Of a stretch of DNA of 64,000 nucleotides, positions 25,804 to 35,053 are shown piece by piece. The stretch's first letter is position 1, and the number at the start of each line of letters is the position of its first letter. The stretch covers positions 744,001 to 808,000 of the forward strand of contig NZ_CP063202.1 in assembly GCF_019904235.1 (NCBI RefSeq). The letters are read 5' to 3'. The translations under genes and the position numbers were made by a program. Source of the DNA: Erythrobacter sp. SCSIO 43205 (GTDB lineage: Bacteria; Pseudomonadota; Alphaproteobacteria; Sphingomonadales; Sphingomonadaceae). The notes below the pieces were generated by a model, which searched no databases, was not told where the DNA came from, and saw only the letters and a program-made list of their open reading frames with translations.

Positions 25804-28437
25804 ATGAAACATCATCTGGTTCGGCGGATCGCCGCATTTGTCGCCTTTGGATTTGCTTCGATTTCTCTTGCAGGAGCCGCGCTCGCGCAGTCTTTTGTCG
25901 AGGCCGAATTTGATCCCTCGATACCGACTTTGACCCAGCTTATCGGCCACCAGCCTGGTGAGCGGATAACCAGTCCTGAAGAGACGGTGCGTTATCTTGA
26001 GGCTCTCGTTGCTGCCGCTCCTGACCGCGCCCGCATGATGGAATATGCAACAAGTTGGCAGGGCAGGCCGCTGCACTATGTGGTTCTGACGGCCCCTGAA
26101 AACATGGCTCGCATTGATGCGATCAGGGCAGATATGGCCAATATTGCGGCAGGTCGTCCAAGCAATGGTGATGCTCTTCCGGTGACATGGCTTGCCTATT
26201 CGGTGCATGGCAACGAAATCGCCTCGACCGATGCAGCGATCATGATGGCCTATCACCTGCTGGCGGCGACCAATGATCCGCGTGTGCAGGAAATCATGTC
26301 CAAGACCATCGTCGTGCTTGATCCTGTCCAAAACCCCGACGGGCGCGCGCGCTTTGTCAGTCATTTCCGCAATGCACTTGGCCTTGAGCCTATCGGCGAC
26401 CGTCAGGCGGCTGAACATGACGAAACCTGGCCCAGCGGGCGGGTCAATCATTATATGTTCGACCTCAACCGCGACTGGTTCACGCTCAGCCAGCCAGAGA
26501 CGCGCGGCAAAGTGAAAGCGATGCTTGAGTGGAACCCAGTCGTGGTCGCTGATGTGCACGAAATGGGCGGCGATGAGACGTACTTTTTTGCGCCAGCGGC
26601 AGATCCGGTGAACCCCAATATTACGTCTGCACAACTTAGCCTATACGAGCTGATTGGCCGCAACAATGCGCGCAATTTTGATCAAATCGGCGAACCTTAC
26701 TTCACCCGCGAAGTCTTCGACCTCTTCTACCCCGGCTATGGTGACACCTGGAACGCGCACCAGGGGGCGATTGGGATGACCTATGAACAAGGCTCGTCGC
26801 GCGGCCTCGTTTGGGAACGGCGGGACGGGACTGTGCTTCCCTATGCAGCCGGTGTGCGCAACCACTTCGTCGCGAGCCTGTCGACAGCAGAAGCGGTCGC
26901 GATGAATGCCGAGCGTTTCCTTAGCGATTACGCCCAATATCGCCGCGCCAATGCAAACGGCTCAACGGGAAGTGGTGCCTATGTCATCGACTTGTCGCAG
27001 CGCCGTTGGAACGCAGAGCATTTGGGCCGAAGACTGGCTTTGCAAGGCGTTGAGGTTTTGCGTCAATCCGGTCCAGCGAGCGTGTGTGGGCGATCCTATC
27101 CGCAAGGCTATATCGCGGTCCCGCAAGCCCAACCTTCGGGAAAACTGGTACGCAGCCTGCTTGATAAAAACACGCAGCTTCCGCGTGAGTTTGTTGTCGA
27201 ACAGGAAAAGCGTCGGTCGGTTGATTTGGACCACGAACTCTATGATGTGACAGCATGGTCGGTGGGGGCGATGTCGGGCGTGAAAATCGACGTTTGCAAT
27301 GGCGCCCTTGGGGGCACTCCTCTTACCGGCGCGGAGCCTATTGCTTCAGTTGGTGACGCATCGGCGGCCTATGCTGTAGCCGTTCCGTGGACGGATAGCG
27401 GTCAGGCGCGTCTTGTCGCTTTGGCGCTGCGCGAAGGGATCGAGGCAAGCTCAACCGATGAGGCTTTCACAAAGAACGGACGCACCTTCCCTCGTGGAAC
27501 CGTGTTGTTCCCGGTCGCTAGGAACACTCCAGAAAAGATGGCCCGTTTGCGTGAACTTGCCGCCGAAATCGGCGCAGAGACGGTTGCACTCGGCGATAGC
27601 TGGGTGGAAGATGGCCCTAACCTTGGCAGCTCAGCGTTCAAACGCCTGGCAGTGCCCAAGATCGCTATCGCGTGGGATGAGGGCGTGTCTCAATTGAGCG
27701 CCGGGGCCTTGCGCTATGTGATTGAGCAACGCCTTGGCTTGCCTGTTGTCCCGATCCGCACCAATCGCTTTGGCCGCGCTGATCTATCCGACTACGATGT
27801 CGTAATCGTCCCCGATGGATCCCCGCGCGGCGCGATGGGTTCGGGCGGTATCAGTAATTTGCGAAGCTTCGTCGCTGGCGGCGGCGTGCTGGTGGCGGTC
27901 GGCAATTCTCTTCGCACCTTTGCCTCAGGTGAGGACGCGCTTCTCTCGGTCGAGCGCGAGGCAGCTCTGGGACGGTCGGCCAAAGATGAAAGCGCAGAAG
28001 CAGGCTCGCTCACTAAGGCGGAAGAGATCAAAAGCGAGGAAGAATATCGTGAGCTTATCGCGGATCAGCAGGCATTGCCCGATACGCTGCCCGGTGCACT
28101 GCTCAACACCGTAGCCGACACAGAGCACTTCCTGTCGGCTGGCTACGATGGCGGGGCAGTCGTGCTTGCCAGCGGGTCGCAAATTTTCACCCCGCTTGAT
28201 CGCTCCAATGGTAGCAATGTCATGCGTTTTGCAGCCGCAGATGCGCTGGTGGAAAGTGGTTACGTGTGGGACGAGAACCGTCGTCAGTTGGCTTTCAAAC
28301 CCTATATGATGGCGCAAGGTACGGGCCGGGGCATGACCATCGGTTTTGCGCACGACCCCTCGACCAGGGCTTTCCTTGACGGGCTCGATCTTCTGATCGC
28401 AAACGCGGTTTTGGTCGCACCATCGCGTGTGCGCTGA
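25804..28437 (+). CDS. Exported M14 family zinc metallopeptidase, large form
   Basis: 877-residue secreted protein with a signal peptide to about residue 29 (ASISLAGAALAQ). The M14 carboxypeptidase domain is at residues 40-360: zinc ligands in HGNEIAS (His135, Glu138) and His252 in ADVHEMGGDETYF, substrate-binding NPDGRARF and NRDWFTLSQPETR, and a C-terminal catalytic Glu in IGMTYEQGSSRG. The second half includes a beta-rich region and a glutamine-amidotransferase-like fold (VIVPDGSPRGAMGSGG, LRSFVAGGGVLVAVGN). Periplasmic trimming of peptides is the likely role. It lies divergent from the large TBDR. ATG 25804 is chosen from the signal peptide; its ribosome binding site is weak. Confidence 0.88.
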   Translation: MKHHLVRRIAAFVAFGFASISLAGAALAQSFVEAEFDPSIPTLTQLIGHQPGERITSPEETVRYLEALVAAAPDRARMMEYATSWQGRPLHYVVLTAPENMARIDAIRADMANIAAGRPSNGDALPVTWLAYSVHGNEIASTDAAIMMAYHLLAATNDPRVQEIMSKTIVVLDPVQNPDGRARFVSHFRNALGLEPIGDRQAAEHDETWPSGRVNHYMFDLNRDWFTLSQPETRGKVKAMLEWNPVVVADVHEMGGDETYFFAPAADPVNPNITSAQLSLYELIGRNNARNFDQIGEPYFTREVFDLFYPGYGDTWNAHQGAIGMTYEQGSSRGLVWERRDGTVLPYAAGVRNHFVASLSTAEAVAMNAERFLSDYAQYRRANANGSTGSGAYVIDLSQRRWNAEHLGRRLALQGVEVLRQSGPASVCGRSYPQGYIAVPQAQPSGKLVRSLLDKNTQLPREFVVEQEKRRSVDLDHELYDVTAWSVGAMSGVKIDVCNGALGGTPLTGAEPIASVGDASAAYAVAVPWTDSGQARLVALALREGIEASSTDEAFTKNGRTFPRGTVLFPVARNTPEKMARLRELAAEIGAETVALGDSWVEDGPNLGSSAFKRLAVPKIAIAWDEGVSQLSAGALRYVIEQRLGLPVVPIRTNRFGRADLSDYDVVIVPDGSPRGAMGSGGISNLRSFVAGGGVLVAVGNSLRTFASGEDALLSVEREAALGRSAKDESAEAGSLTKAEEIKSEEEYRELIADQQALPDTLPGALLNTVADTEHFLSAGYDGGAVVLASGSQIFTPLDRSNGSNVMRFAAADALVESGYVWDENRRQLAFKPYMMAQGTGRGMTIGFAHDPSTRAFLDGLDLLIANAVLVAPSRVR

Positions 28438-28568
28438 TCTTGAGGGTTTTCCCCTAGCGATTGTTCCGAGGGATTAAGGTTAACCAATCGTCACCATCGT
28501 GACCTAGCACCTTTGTGAAGCACAAAGGCCAGCAATCCTGCAGGCTTTTCACGAAGCACGCGGGGGCG

Positions 28569-29759
28569 ATGATGCGGGTTCTTTTCTATTTACCGGGAGT
28601 AACCCCGTGGTGGTTTGAGCACATCATCGTACCGCTTCTGGAAAAGCTGGTGGTCGATCATGAAGTTCACATCCTTGCGCCTGTTTTTTGGAAAGGGACC
28701 GGCGTTGGGCAGTCCCAATATGACCTGTGTCAGCATATGCCGCAGATATGCTGGCACGTTGTCACCGATCAGGACCACCCATCAATGCGCACGAAGGCCA
28801 AACAGGCCGACGCAATCATCGACTTTGTGCAAAGCTTAAATCCCGATTTCGTCCTGTGCCGTTCAGCGGACTTTGACACCGTACGGCAATTTCCCGGCAT
28901 TGTGAGGCATATCACCGAAGGCGGTGCAGAGCCCCTCTTGCTCCCGGTGGGCGCAGTGCACTTTGCCCAAGAGCCGTTTGCGCACGGGCTTTTGCCCGAT
29001 TTGAGCGATGAGCATATCGCGCAGCTTGATGCTCTGATTGAACCATACTGGCAGCCGTTGGTCGATGCGCCGTATGCGAAGGTGGCGGCGCAAAACAGCT
29101 TTCGCGAATGGGCGAAGCTTGCGTGCGACCGCCCCGTTCTCTTTGTGCCGCTTGAATATGAGCACGACGAAAACTTCTATACCATTCATCGCAATGGCCC
29201 GGTTCCCAATGCACACCTTGTCGAAGAGCTGCTTGAGCGGCTCGATCCGCGGGTTTTTGTTGCTCTTACGAACCACCCATTGAATGAACTTTACGTCGAT
29301 AATAGCGCGGTAGAGATCCTGGCGGCGACTTATCCCGAAAGGCTCACGCTCTTGCCCGGAGAAATGCCCGATGGCGCGCGCACATCGCCATCGCTGATGC
29401 GCGCGGCCGATGGTGTTTTGCTTGGCGATTCCAAAGCGTTTTCTCTAGCAGCCTTCAGCGGCACACCGATCCTGCGCCAGTCACGCTTTGCAACCGGTGG
29501 CTGGCTTTGCGCGAGCGATAATCTGGACGAGTTCACCGATGCGATGATCAAGGGGAGTGCGCAGCCGCCCAATCTCGCCAAAGCGCGCACTTGGTTCGCC
29601 TACCACGCGGCCAACAATCTTGTCTGGCCCAAGGATCCCTGCCTTTCCGGAAACGGGATTTTAGAGCGCCTTTCCAATCCTTTTGAGCCTGACCGCTGGG
29701 AGCGGAACCTTGGCGTTTTCGCAGTTGGTTGGGAGCGCGGCGAAAAGGTGGCTGTATGA
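28569..29759 (+). CDS. Putative GT-B-like glycosyltransferase / polysaccharide protein of a Kdo operon
   Basis: A 396-residue protein without a clear family name. It starts MMRVLFYLPGVTPWWFEHII, like the N-terminal Rossmann half of GT-B enzymes. A second half contains RPVLFVPLEYEHDENFY, VFVALTNHPLNELYV and LMRAADGVLLGDSKAFSLAA, resembling the donor-site half of capsule (KpsC/KpsS-like) transferases. It has no signal peptide or membrane helix. It is first in an operon with arabinose-5-P isomerase, a cytidylyltransferase fusion and kdsA, with a 4-nt overlap to the next gene, so transfer of Kdo or a related sugar is inferred. Start is ATG 28569 or 28572; the ribosome binding site is weak. Confidence 0.55.
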   Translation: MMRVLFYLPGVTPWWFEHIIVPLLEKLVVDHEVHILAPVFWKGTGVGQSQYDLCQHMPQICWHVVTDQDHPSMRTKAKQADAIIDFVQSLNPDFVLCRSADFDTVRQFPGIVRHITEGGAEPLLLPVGAVHFAQEPFAHGLLPDLSDEHIAQLDALIEPYWQPLVDAPYAKVAAQNSFREWAKLACDRPVLFVPLEYEHDENFYTIHRNGPVPNAHLVEELLERLDPRVFVALTNHPLNELYVDNSAVEILAATYPERLTLLPGEMPDGARTSPSLMRAADGVLLGDSKAFSLAAFSGTPILRQSRFATGGWLCASDNLDEFTDAMIKGSAQPPNLAKARTWFAYHAANNLVWPKDPCLSGNGILERLSNPFEPDRWERNLGVFAVGWERGEKVAV

Positions 29760-30745
29760 ACGCTCTTACCGCGATAAAGGGGCAGAACGCTTCGATTTGC
29801 GATGCTTTTTACGCAGCGATTGCCAGTGAGAAAGCGGCCCTGCAGACCTTTTTGCAAGCTCCACCGCAAGCGTCAATTCAACGTGTCATTGCGCTGTTGG
29901 CAGCGCAAACCAAGCCAGTGATCGTGACGGGCATTGGCAAGTCCGGGCACATCGCCGCGAAAATCGCTGCCACCATGTCCAGTCTGGGCACTCCAGCATT
30001 GTTTCTCAATGCCGCTGAGGCAGCGCATGGCGATCTGGGCGCTGTGCAAGAGGGAAGCGTGGTCATCATGCTTTCAAATAGTGGCACCACTCAAGAAATC
30101 ACACGCCTTGTTCCCATGTTCCGCGCACGCGGTTGTGTTCTCGTTGCGATTGTCGGGCGCAAGGGCTCTCCGATAGCCCGTGCGGCTGAACATCTCATCC
30201 TTGCCGAAGTGGAGAACGAGGCAGACCATATCGGTATGGCGCCAACATCCAGCACGACGCTACACCTTGCAATCGGTGATGCATTAGCGGTTGCCGCGAG
30301 CCAGTTGCGCGGGTTCACCCGTGATGACTTTCTGCGCCACCACCCCGCAGGTCTTTTGGGAAGGCAGATGATCCCCGTCGCCAATCTTATGCGGCAAGGA
30401 GACGATCTGCCGACGGTGCAGACCAAGACCAAGTTGATCGATCTTCTCACCGTTATGTCAGCCAAGCGCATGGGGGCAGCCTGCGTAGTTGGAGAAGACG
30501 GTCATCTTCTGGGTCTGGTGGTTGATGGCGATGTGCGAAGGCACCTCCAATGGAGCATGGACCTGTCGAGGGTGACGGCTGGCGACATCATGCAGACCGA
30601 TCCGCAAACGGTGTGCGATGGAGCGCTTTTGGGCGACGTTCTTTCCGCGCGTGCCCAGGCGAAGCGCGCGTGGCTGGTCCTGCCTGTGATCGACAATGCC
30701 GGACGGCTCAACGGCATGATCCATGCGCAGGATATTTTGGACTAA
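29756..30745 (+). CDS. kdsD: D-arabinose 5-phosphate isomerase (KdsD/KpsF family)
   Basis: Converts ribulose 5-phosphate to arabinose 5-phosphate, the sugar precursor of Kdo. The 329 residues have an N-terminal SIS domain (VTGIGKSGHIAAKIAATMSS, EAAHGDLGAV, MLSNSGTTQEI), the linker HHPAGLLGRQM and two CBS domains (TVMSAKRMGAACVVGEDGHL; LVLPVIDNAGRLNGMIHAQDI). The start codon overlaps the stop of the GT-like gene (ATGA) and the next gene begins 3 nt after its stop, so the operon is translationally linked. KpsF (capsule) and KdsD (core LPS) cannot be told apart by sequence alone. Confidence 0.94.
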   Translation: MNALTAIKGQNASICDAFYAAIASEKAALQTFLQAPPQASIQRVIALLAAQTKPVIVTGIGKSGHIAAKIAATMSSLGTPALFLNAAEAAHGDLGAVQEGSVVIMLSNSGTTQEITRLVPMFRARGCVLVAIVGRKGSPIARAAEHLILAEVENEADHIGMAPTSSTTLHLAIGDALAVAASQLRGFTRDDFLRHHPAGLLGRQMIPVANLMRQGDDLPTVQTKTKLIDLLTVMSAKRMGAACVVGEDGHLLGLVVDGDVRRHLQWSMDLSRVTAGDIMQTDPQTVCDGALLGDVLSARAQAKRAWLVLPVIDNAGRLNGMIHAQDILD

Positions 30746-30748
30746 GAC

Positions 30749-32065
30749 ATGAAAATCGTTGCCTTTATCCCTGCCAAAGGTGAGAGCACCCGCGTGCCGG
30801 GGAAAAACCGCGCGATTTTGGACGGTGAGCATCTCTTCAAACGCAAGCTGCGACAGGCTCTGGACTGCCCGCTCATCTCTGAAGTGTGTCTTGATAGCGA
30901 GGATGAAACGCTCGCTTCTTTGGCCGATGATTTGCCTGTGACATGGCTGAAACGCCCCGTAGAGCTGGCAAGCAATGCAACCGATGGACACGCGATGTTT
31001 GCATGGGAGTGCCGCCAGAGGCCTGACGCCGACATTTACGTCCAATTGCTGTGCACCGCGCCTTTTGTAACCGCTGACACCATTAGCCGCGCTCTCACGG
31101 CTCTGATCGAAAACCCTGACGCCGACAGCCTTGTGGGAATTGCACGCGACAAACAATATTGCTGGGCGGGTGGAAAGCCTCAGTATCTCGATGCCGAGGG
31201 CCGCGTCCCGAACAGTATCGATCTGCCCGATACGCAGACGGAGGCGATGAGCCTTTATATGGTGCGCAGGGGCAAGAATAGCGCGCCGCCGACCAAGCGG
31301 TTTGGCACCTCGCCCATTCTTTTTGAGCTTGATAGAATCGAGCAGGTCGACATCGACACTCCTGCCGATTTCGCTTTTGCTGAAACCATCGCCGCTGGAC
31401 AGCGCGCGGGCGAAGTTGCGCGCTTTCGGTCGATGATGGGTGTGCTCTCTTCGAGCGTTCTTGCCGATATCACAAAGGAATTGGGCATAGCGGCGGTGCT
31501 GCCTGCTCATATTCGTCCAACGACCGGCGGTAGGATGATGGGGCGCGCCAAAACCTTGCAACTGGGCGAGGTCGCCCCTGATGCGCCAAAGGATGCGTGG
31601 AAGGGTATTTACGACGCGCTCCAGTCCTATGATTTTGTTCGTCAGGGCGATGTGATCATGGTCGCCAATGAAGTGCCAACACGCGCGTATTTCGGTGATC
31701 TCAATGCATCGCTTGCGATCAGGTCCGGCGCGGCGGGGGCCGTAATCGATGGCGTCACCCGCGATACCGAGGACGTGCGCCGCCTCGGCCTGCCGGTCTA
31801 TGCGCGCGCAAGCCATTGCAACGATATCAAGTTTGAAGGCACGCTGAAGTCGATGAACACGCCCATTCAAATCGGCGATGTTTCTATCGCCAACGGAGAC
31901 GTGGTCTTTGCCGATGAAGACGGGGTGGTGGTCGTCCCGCAAGGGCGTTGGAGCGAAGTTGAAGAACGAGCTTGGCAAGTGCTCGAAACAGAGGCCCGCA
32001 TCCGTCTAAGCGCGGCGCGCGGCGATGATGTGCAGCGCATCCTTTCCACTCATGGCGCTTTTTAG
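30749..32065 (+). CDS. Fusion of acylneuraminate/Kdo cytidylyltransferase and RraA-type pyruvate aldolase domain
   Basis: 438 residues with two domains. Residues 1-225 are a CMP-sugar synthetase of the NeuA/KdsB fold: FIPAKGESTRVPGKN at the N-terminus, VCLDSEDE, QLLCTAPFVTADTI and VDIDTPADFAFAE. Residues 232-425 match the RraA/HMG-aldolase family: GDVIMVANEV, AGAVIDGVTRD with Arg338-Asp339 in the catalytic position, LGLPVYAR, and the signature GDVVFADEDGVVVVP. Class II RraA-like enzymes cleave 4-hydroxy-2-keto acids to pyruvate, a chemistry related to 3-deoxy-2-ulosonic acids such as Kdo. The fused domain may therefore act on the same sugar, or regulate. It lies in a Kdo operon next to kdsA. 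I do not know of a described protein with this domain pair. Confidence 0.85.
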   Translation: MKIVAFIPAKGESTRVPGKNRAILDGEHLFKRKLRQALDCPLISEVCLDSEDETLASLADDLPVTWLKRPVELASNATDGHAMFAWECRQRPDADIYVQLLCTAPFVTADTISRALTALIENPDADSLVGIARDKQYCWAGGKPQYLDAEGRVPNSIDLPDTQTEAMSLYMVRRGKNSAPPTKRFGTSPILFELDRIEQVDIDTPADFAFAETIAAGQRAGEVARFRSMMGVLSSSVLADITKELGIAAVLPAHIRPTTGGRMMGRAKTLQLGEVAPDAPKDAWKGIYDALQSYDFVRQGDVIMVANEVPTRAYFGDLNASLAIRSGAAGAVIDGVTRDTEDVRRLGLPVYARASHCNDIKFEGTLKSMNTPIQIGDVSIANGDVVFADEDGVVVVPQGRWSEVEERAWQVLETEARIRLSAARGDDVQRILSTHGAF

Positions 32066-32074
32066 GAAGGCTCG

Positions 32075-32899
32075 ATGAAGCACGTCTGCATCGACAATCT
32101 CACCATTGGCAATGATTTGCCGTTTACCCTGATCGCTGGACCGTGCGCGATGGAGAGCCGCGCTCACGCGCTCGAAATGGCTTCGGGTCTTCACGAAATA
32201 TGTGAGGTGCTTGGCCTTGGTTTGATCTACAAATCGTCCTTCGACAAAGGCAATCGAACAGATGTCAATGCGCCGCGCGGCATTGGCCTTGCTAAGGCTC
32301 TGGAAGTGTTTGCAGAGGTGCGCGAGACGTTTGGCTGCCCGGTGATAACCGACGTGCATGAACCAACTCAATGCAAAGCCGTGGCGGAAGTGGTCGATGT
32401 TTTGCAAATTCCCGCATTTCTTTGCCGTCAAACCGACCTTCTTCTCGCAGCAGGCAAAACCGGGCGTACCATCAATGTCAAAAAGGGGCAGTTTTTGGCG
32501 CCATGGGATATGACCAATGTTGCCGCCAAAATCGCCAGTACGGGAAATGAGAATATCCTCCTTTGTGAGCGGGGGACCAGTTTCGGATACAATACACTCG
32601 TCAACGATATGCGCAGCCTGCCGATCATGGCCGAAACCGGCTATCCGGTGGTGTTCGATGCGACCCATTCGGTCCAACAACCCGGAGGCCAAGGCACGTC
32701 CTCGGGTGGTCAGCGCGAATTTGTCGCGCCCCTTGCACGCGCTGCTTTGGCAGTCGGAGTAGCAGCTGTTTTTATTGAAACGCATCAGGATCCGGATCAT
32801 GCGCCAAGCGATGGGCCAAACATGGTTCCCTTGGCGAAGATGCGCACTTTGCTGGAAAATCTGATGCCTTTTGACGCCGTTGCAAAATCGCTTTCTTGA
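32075..32899 (+). CDS. kdsA: 3-deoxy-8-phosphooctulonate synthase (Kdo-8-P synthase)
   Basis: Condenses PEP with arabinose 5-phosphate to Kdo 8-phosphate. The 274 residues carry [74 protein letters not shown] and [14 protein letters not shown]. The Asn in KGNRTD/CPRGTSFG context and the Cys in GPCAME suggest testing for metal dependence, which varies in this family. It follows the fusion gene after 9 nt. KdsC phosphatase and WaaA are not in the window. Confidence 0.96.
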   Translation: MKHVCIDNLTIGNDLPFTLIAGPCAMESRAHALEMASGLHEICEVLGLGLIYKSSFDKGNRTDVNAPRGIGLAKALEVFAEVRETFGCPVITDVHEPTQCKAVAEVVDVLQIPAFLCRQTDLLLAAGKTGRTINVKKGQFLAPWDMTNVAAKIASTGNENILLCERGTSFGYNTLVNDMRSLPIMAETGYPVVFDATHSVQQPGGQGTSSGGQREFVAPLARAALAVGVAAVFIETHQDPDHAPSDGPNMVPLAKMRTLLENLMPFDAVAKSLS

Positions 32900-32992
32900 A
32901 CGCACGCGAGGCGAATTTTCTGCGACCGAACGTGAATACACTGCAAACGTCGTAATTGACGCTCGATTGCGCGATGAGACAGTGTATGGCTT

Positions 32993-34267
32993 GTGGAAGG
33001 GAAAGTTGCACGGGGCATTCAAGTGAAGCGAGTATTGGCTTGGGTTAAAAGACATCCGATCATCACGGGGGTGCTCGCGCTCATCGTTCTGGCGATCTTT
33101 GTCGCGATCTTTTCGTCGGGCGAGCGCGACTATGAATATGTTGAGGAAGAGGCGAGCCTTGGCGAAGTATCGCGTGTAGTCTCTGCCAGCGGCACTTTGC
33201 GCGCGCTCAATACAATCAACGTCGGCGCAGAAGTTTCCGGACAGATCACGCAAGTATACGTCGATTTCAATTCGCCTGTGACCGCCGGCCAATTGCTTGC
33301 CGAAATTGATGCAACCCGTCCGCGTGCCCGCGTGACACAGGCGCGCGCTCAGGTCGATCTCGCCCGCGCAAGTCTCGCACAGGCACAGGCCTCGATCGCT
33401 CGCTCTCGAACCGATGTCGATGTGCAGACTCGCGAATTTGAACGGCGCAAGGACCTGGCTCAGAAAGGCTTTGTATCGACTGCCGGGCTTGATCAGGCGG
33501 AAAATGCACTAGTTGCGGCCAAAGCCAATTTGAGCAGCGCGCAAGCTCAGGCACAAAGCGCACGGGCACAGATTGCGCAAAGCATGGCGGAATTGGAATC
33601 CGCGCGCCTTGATCTCTCGCGCACCCGCATCATCGCGCCTACCAGCGGGGTGGTGATTGATAAGCTGGTGGAGCCGGGAACCACGGTTGCTGCCAATTTC
33701 CAGACACCCAACCTTTTCACCATCGCTGCCGACACAAGCCGGATGCAGGTAGAAGCATCGGTTGACGAAGCCGACATTGGCCAGGTGCGCGAAGGACAAA
33801 CCGTGCGCTTCACCGTGGACAGCTATCCCGACGCAGATTTCGAAGCATCGGTCCAACAAATCCGCCAGTCCGCGACGCAAAGCGGCAATGCGGTGAGCTA
33901 TCTCGTTATCCTTGATGTCGACAATTCCGACGGGCGTTTGCTCACCGGCATGACCGCCAACGTTGAGATCATAACCGGGACGAAGGCAAACGTCCTTCGC
34001 GTGCCAGTCGCCGCGACCCGCTTCTTGCCGCGCGAAGAAGATCGCGGCGAGCAGCCTGAGGATGAGGCCGAGGAGAAGCCGGGTGAAGGCAAGCAGACTT
34101 ATGTTTGGGTGCCGGGTGACGATCCTTACACGCCAAGGCGGATTGCCGTTGAAACGGGCCTTGAGGGCGAGGATTATATCGAGATCACTGGAGGCCTTGA
34201 GCCGGGGCAAAATGTTCTTGTGCGCTCCAGATCCCTGCGCGGTGATGGTTCGGGCGAGGGCTCTTGA
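32993..34267 (+). CDS. MacA-like periplasmic adaptor of an ABC efflux pump (HlyD family)
   Basis: Bridges an inner-membrane ABC transporter and an outer-membrane TolC-type channel. There is an N-terminal membrane anchor (ITGVLALIVLAIFVAIF), then the lipoyl half-motif with VSRVVSASGTLRALNTINVG, a long Ala/Gln-rich coiled coil (residues about 110-195), the second lipoyl half RIIAPTSGVVIDKLVEPGTT and beta-barrel and membrane-proximal domains. The acidic insertion EDRGEQPEDEAEEKPGE is variable. No ATG is available: GTG 32993 is used here with GTG 33023 as a good alternative. Followed after 9 nt by the ATPase gene. Confidence 0.9.
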   Translation: MEGKVARGIQVKRVLAWVKRHPIITGVLALIVLAIFVAIFSSGERDYEYVEEEASLGEVSRVVSASGTLRALNTINVGAEVSGQITQVYVDFNSPVTAGQLLAEIDATRPRARVTQARAQVDLARASLAQAQASIARSRTDVDVQTREFERRKDLAQKGFVSTAGLDQAENALVAAKANLSSAQAQAQSARAQIAQSMAELESARLDLSRTRIIAPTSGVVIDKLVEPGTTVAANFQTPNLFTIAADTSRMQVEASVDEADIGQVREGQTVRFTVDSYPDADFEASVQQIRQSATQSGNAVSYLVILDVDNSDGRLLTGMTANVEIITGTKANVLRVPVAATRFLPREEDRGEQPEDEAEEKPGEGKQTYVWVPGDDPYTPRRIAVETGLEGEDYIEITGGLEPGQNVLVRSRSLRGDGSGEGS

Positions 34268-34276
34268 GAGACGGCT

Positions 34277-35053
34277 ATGGCTATTCCTGCAATGCCTCTT
34301 AATACGACGCCTTTTACTGGCACCGATCAGCCGCTTATTCAGACCCGTAGCCTCGTGAAAAGCTACAATCTGGGCGGTGAGACGATCCATGCGGTGAACG
34401 GTGTTTCGCTGTCCATCGCCAAAGGCGAATATGTCGCGATCATGGGGACGAGTGGCTCTGGCAAATCGACTTTTATGAATATGATCGGGTGCCTTGATGT
34501 CCCGACGTCGGGTCAGGTGTTGATCGATGGAACCCCGACCGCATCCATGTCGAGCGATGACCTTGCGACCTTGCGCAATGAGAAGATCGGTTTTGTGTTT
34601 CAGCAGTTCAACCTGCTCGCTCGCACCTCTTCCATCGACAATGTCGCCGTTCCGCTCATCTATGCGGGTGTGGACAAGGCAGAGCGCCGCGAAAGGGCGA
34701 CGGCCAAGCTCATCGACATGGGGTTGGGGGAACGCCTCCTTAACACACCTGCCAAGCTTTCCGGTGGTCAGCAACAACGCGTCGCCATCGCAAGAGCGCT
34801 TGTCACAGAGCCTTTGGTACTGCTCGCGGATGAGCCGACTGGCGCACTCGACACCCGCACAAGCGAAGAGATCATGGAAATCTTCGAGACGCTTAACGCA
34901 GATGGCATCACTGTGATCATCGTTACCCACGAGGACGAAATCGCAGACCACGCCAAACGCCGGATCGAGTTTCGCGATGGCAAGGTGGTCGAAGACCGTG
35001 CGGTTGAGGGTCGCACAATTGCTCGCGCGACAACTCAGGCGGAGAGCGCGTGA
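34277..35053 (+). CDS. MacB-type ABC transporter ATP-binding protein
   Basis: 258-residue ATPase with Walker A GTSGSGKSTFMN, Q-loop FVFQQFNLLARTS, signature LSGGQQQRVAIARAL, Walker B LVLLADEPTGALD and switch His in VTHED. These are the features of the MacB/LolD group. Here the ATPase is a separate protein, whereas E. coli MacB is fused to its permease. Its stop overlaps the permease start (TGATG), so the two are translationally coupled. Confidence 0.95.
   Translation: MAIPAMPLNTTPFTGTDQPLIQTRSLVKSYNLGGETIHAVNGVSLSIAKGEYVAIMGTSGSGKSTFMNMIGCLDVPTSGQVLIDGTPTASMSSDDLATLRNEKIGFVFQQFNLLARTSSIDNVAVPLIYAGVDKAERRERATAKLIDMGLGERLLNTPAKLSGGQQQRVAIARALVTEPLVLLADEPTGALDTRTSEEIMEIFETLNADGITVIIVTHEDEIADHAKRRIEFRDGKVVEDRAVEGRTIARATTQAESA

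Noticed and set aside
30458..31978. 506-codon minus-strand open frame opposite kdsD and the cytidylyltransferase fusion
   Set aside because: Shadow of two real genes with clear catalytic motifs.
32402..32412. TTTTGCAAAT in kdsA resembling the mal palindrome half
   Set aside because: Single half-site in coding sequence; no partner arm.
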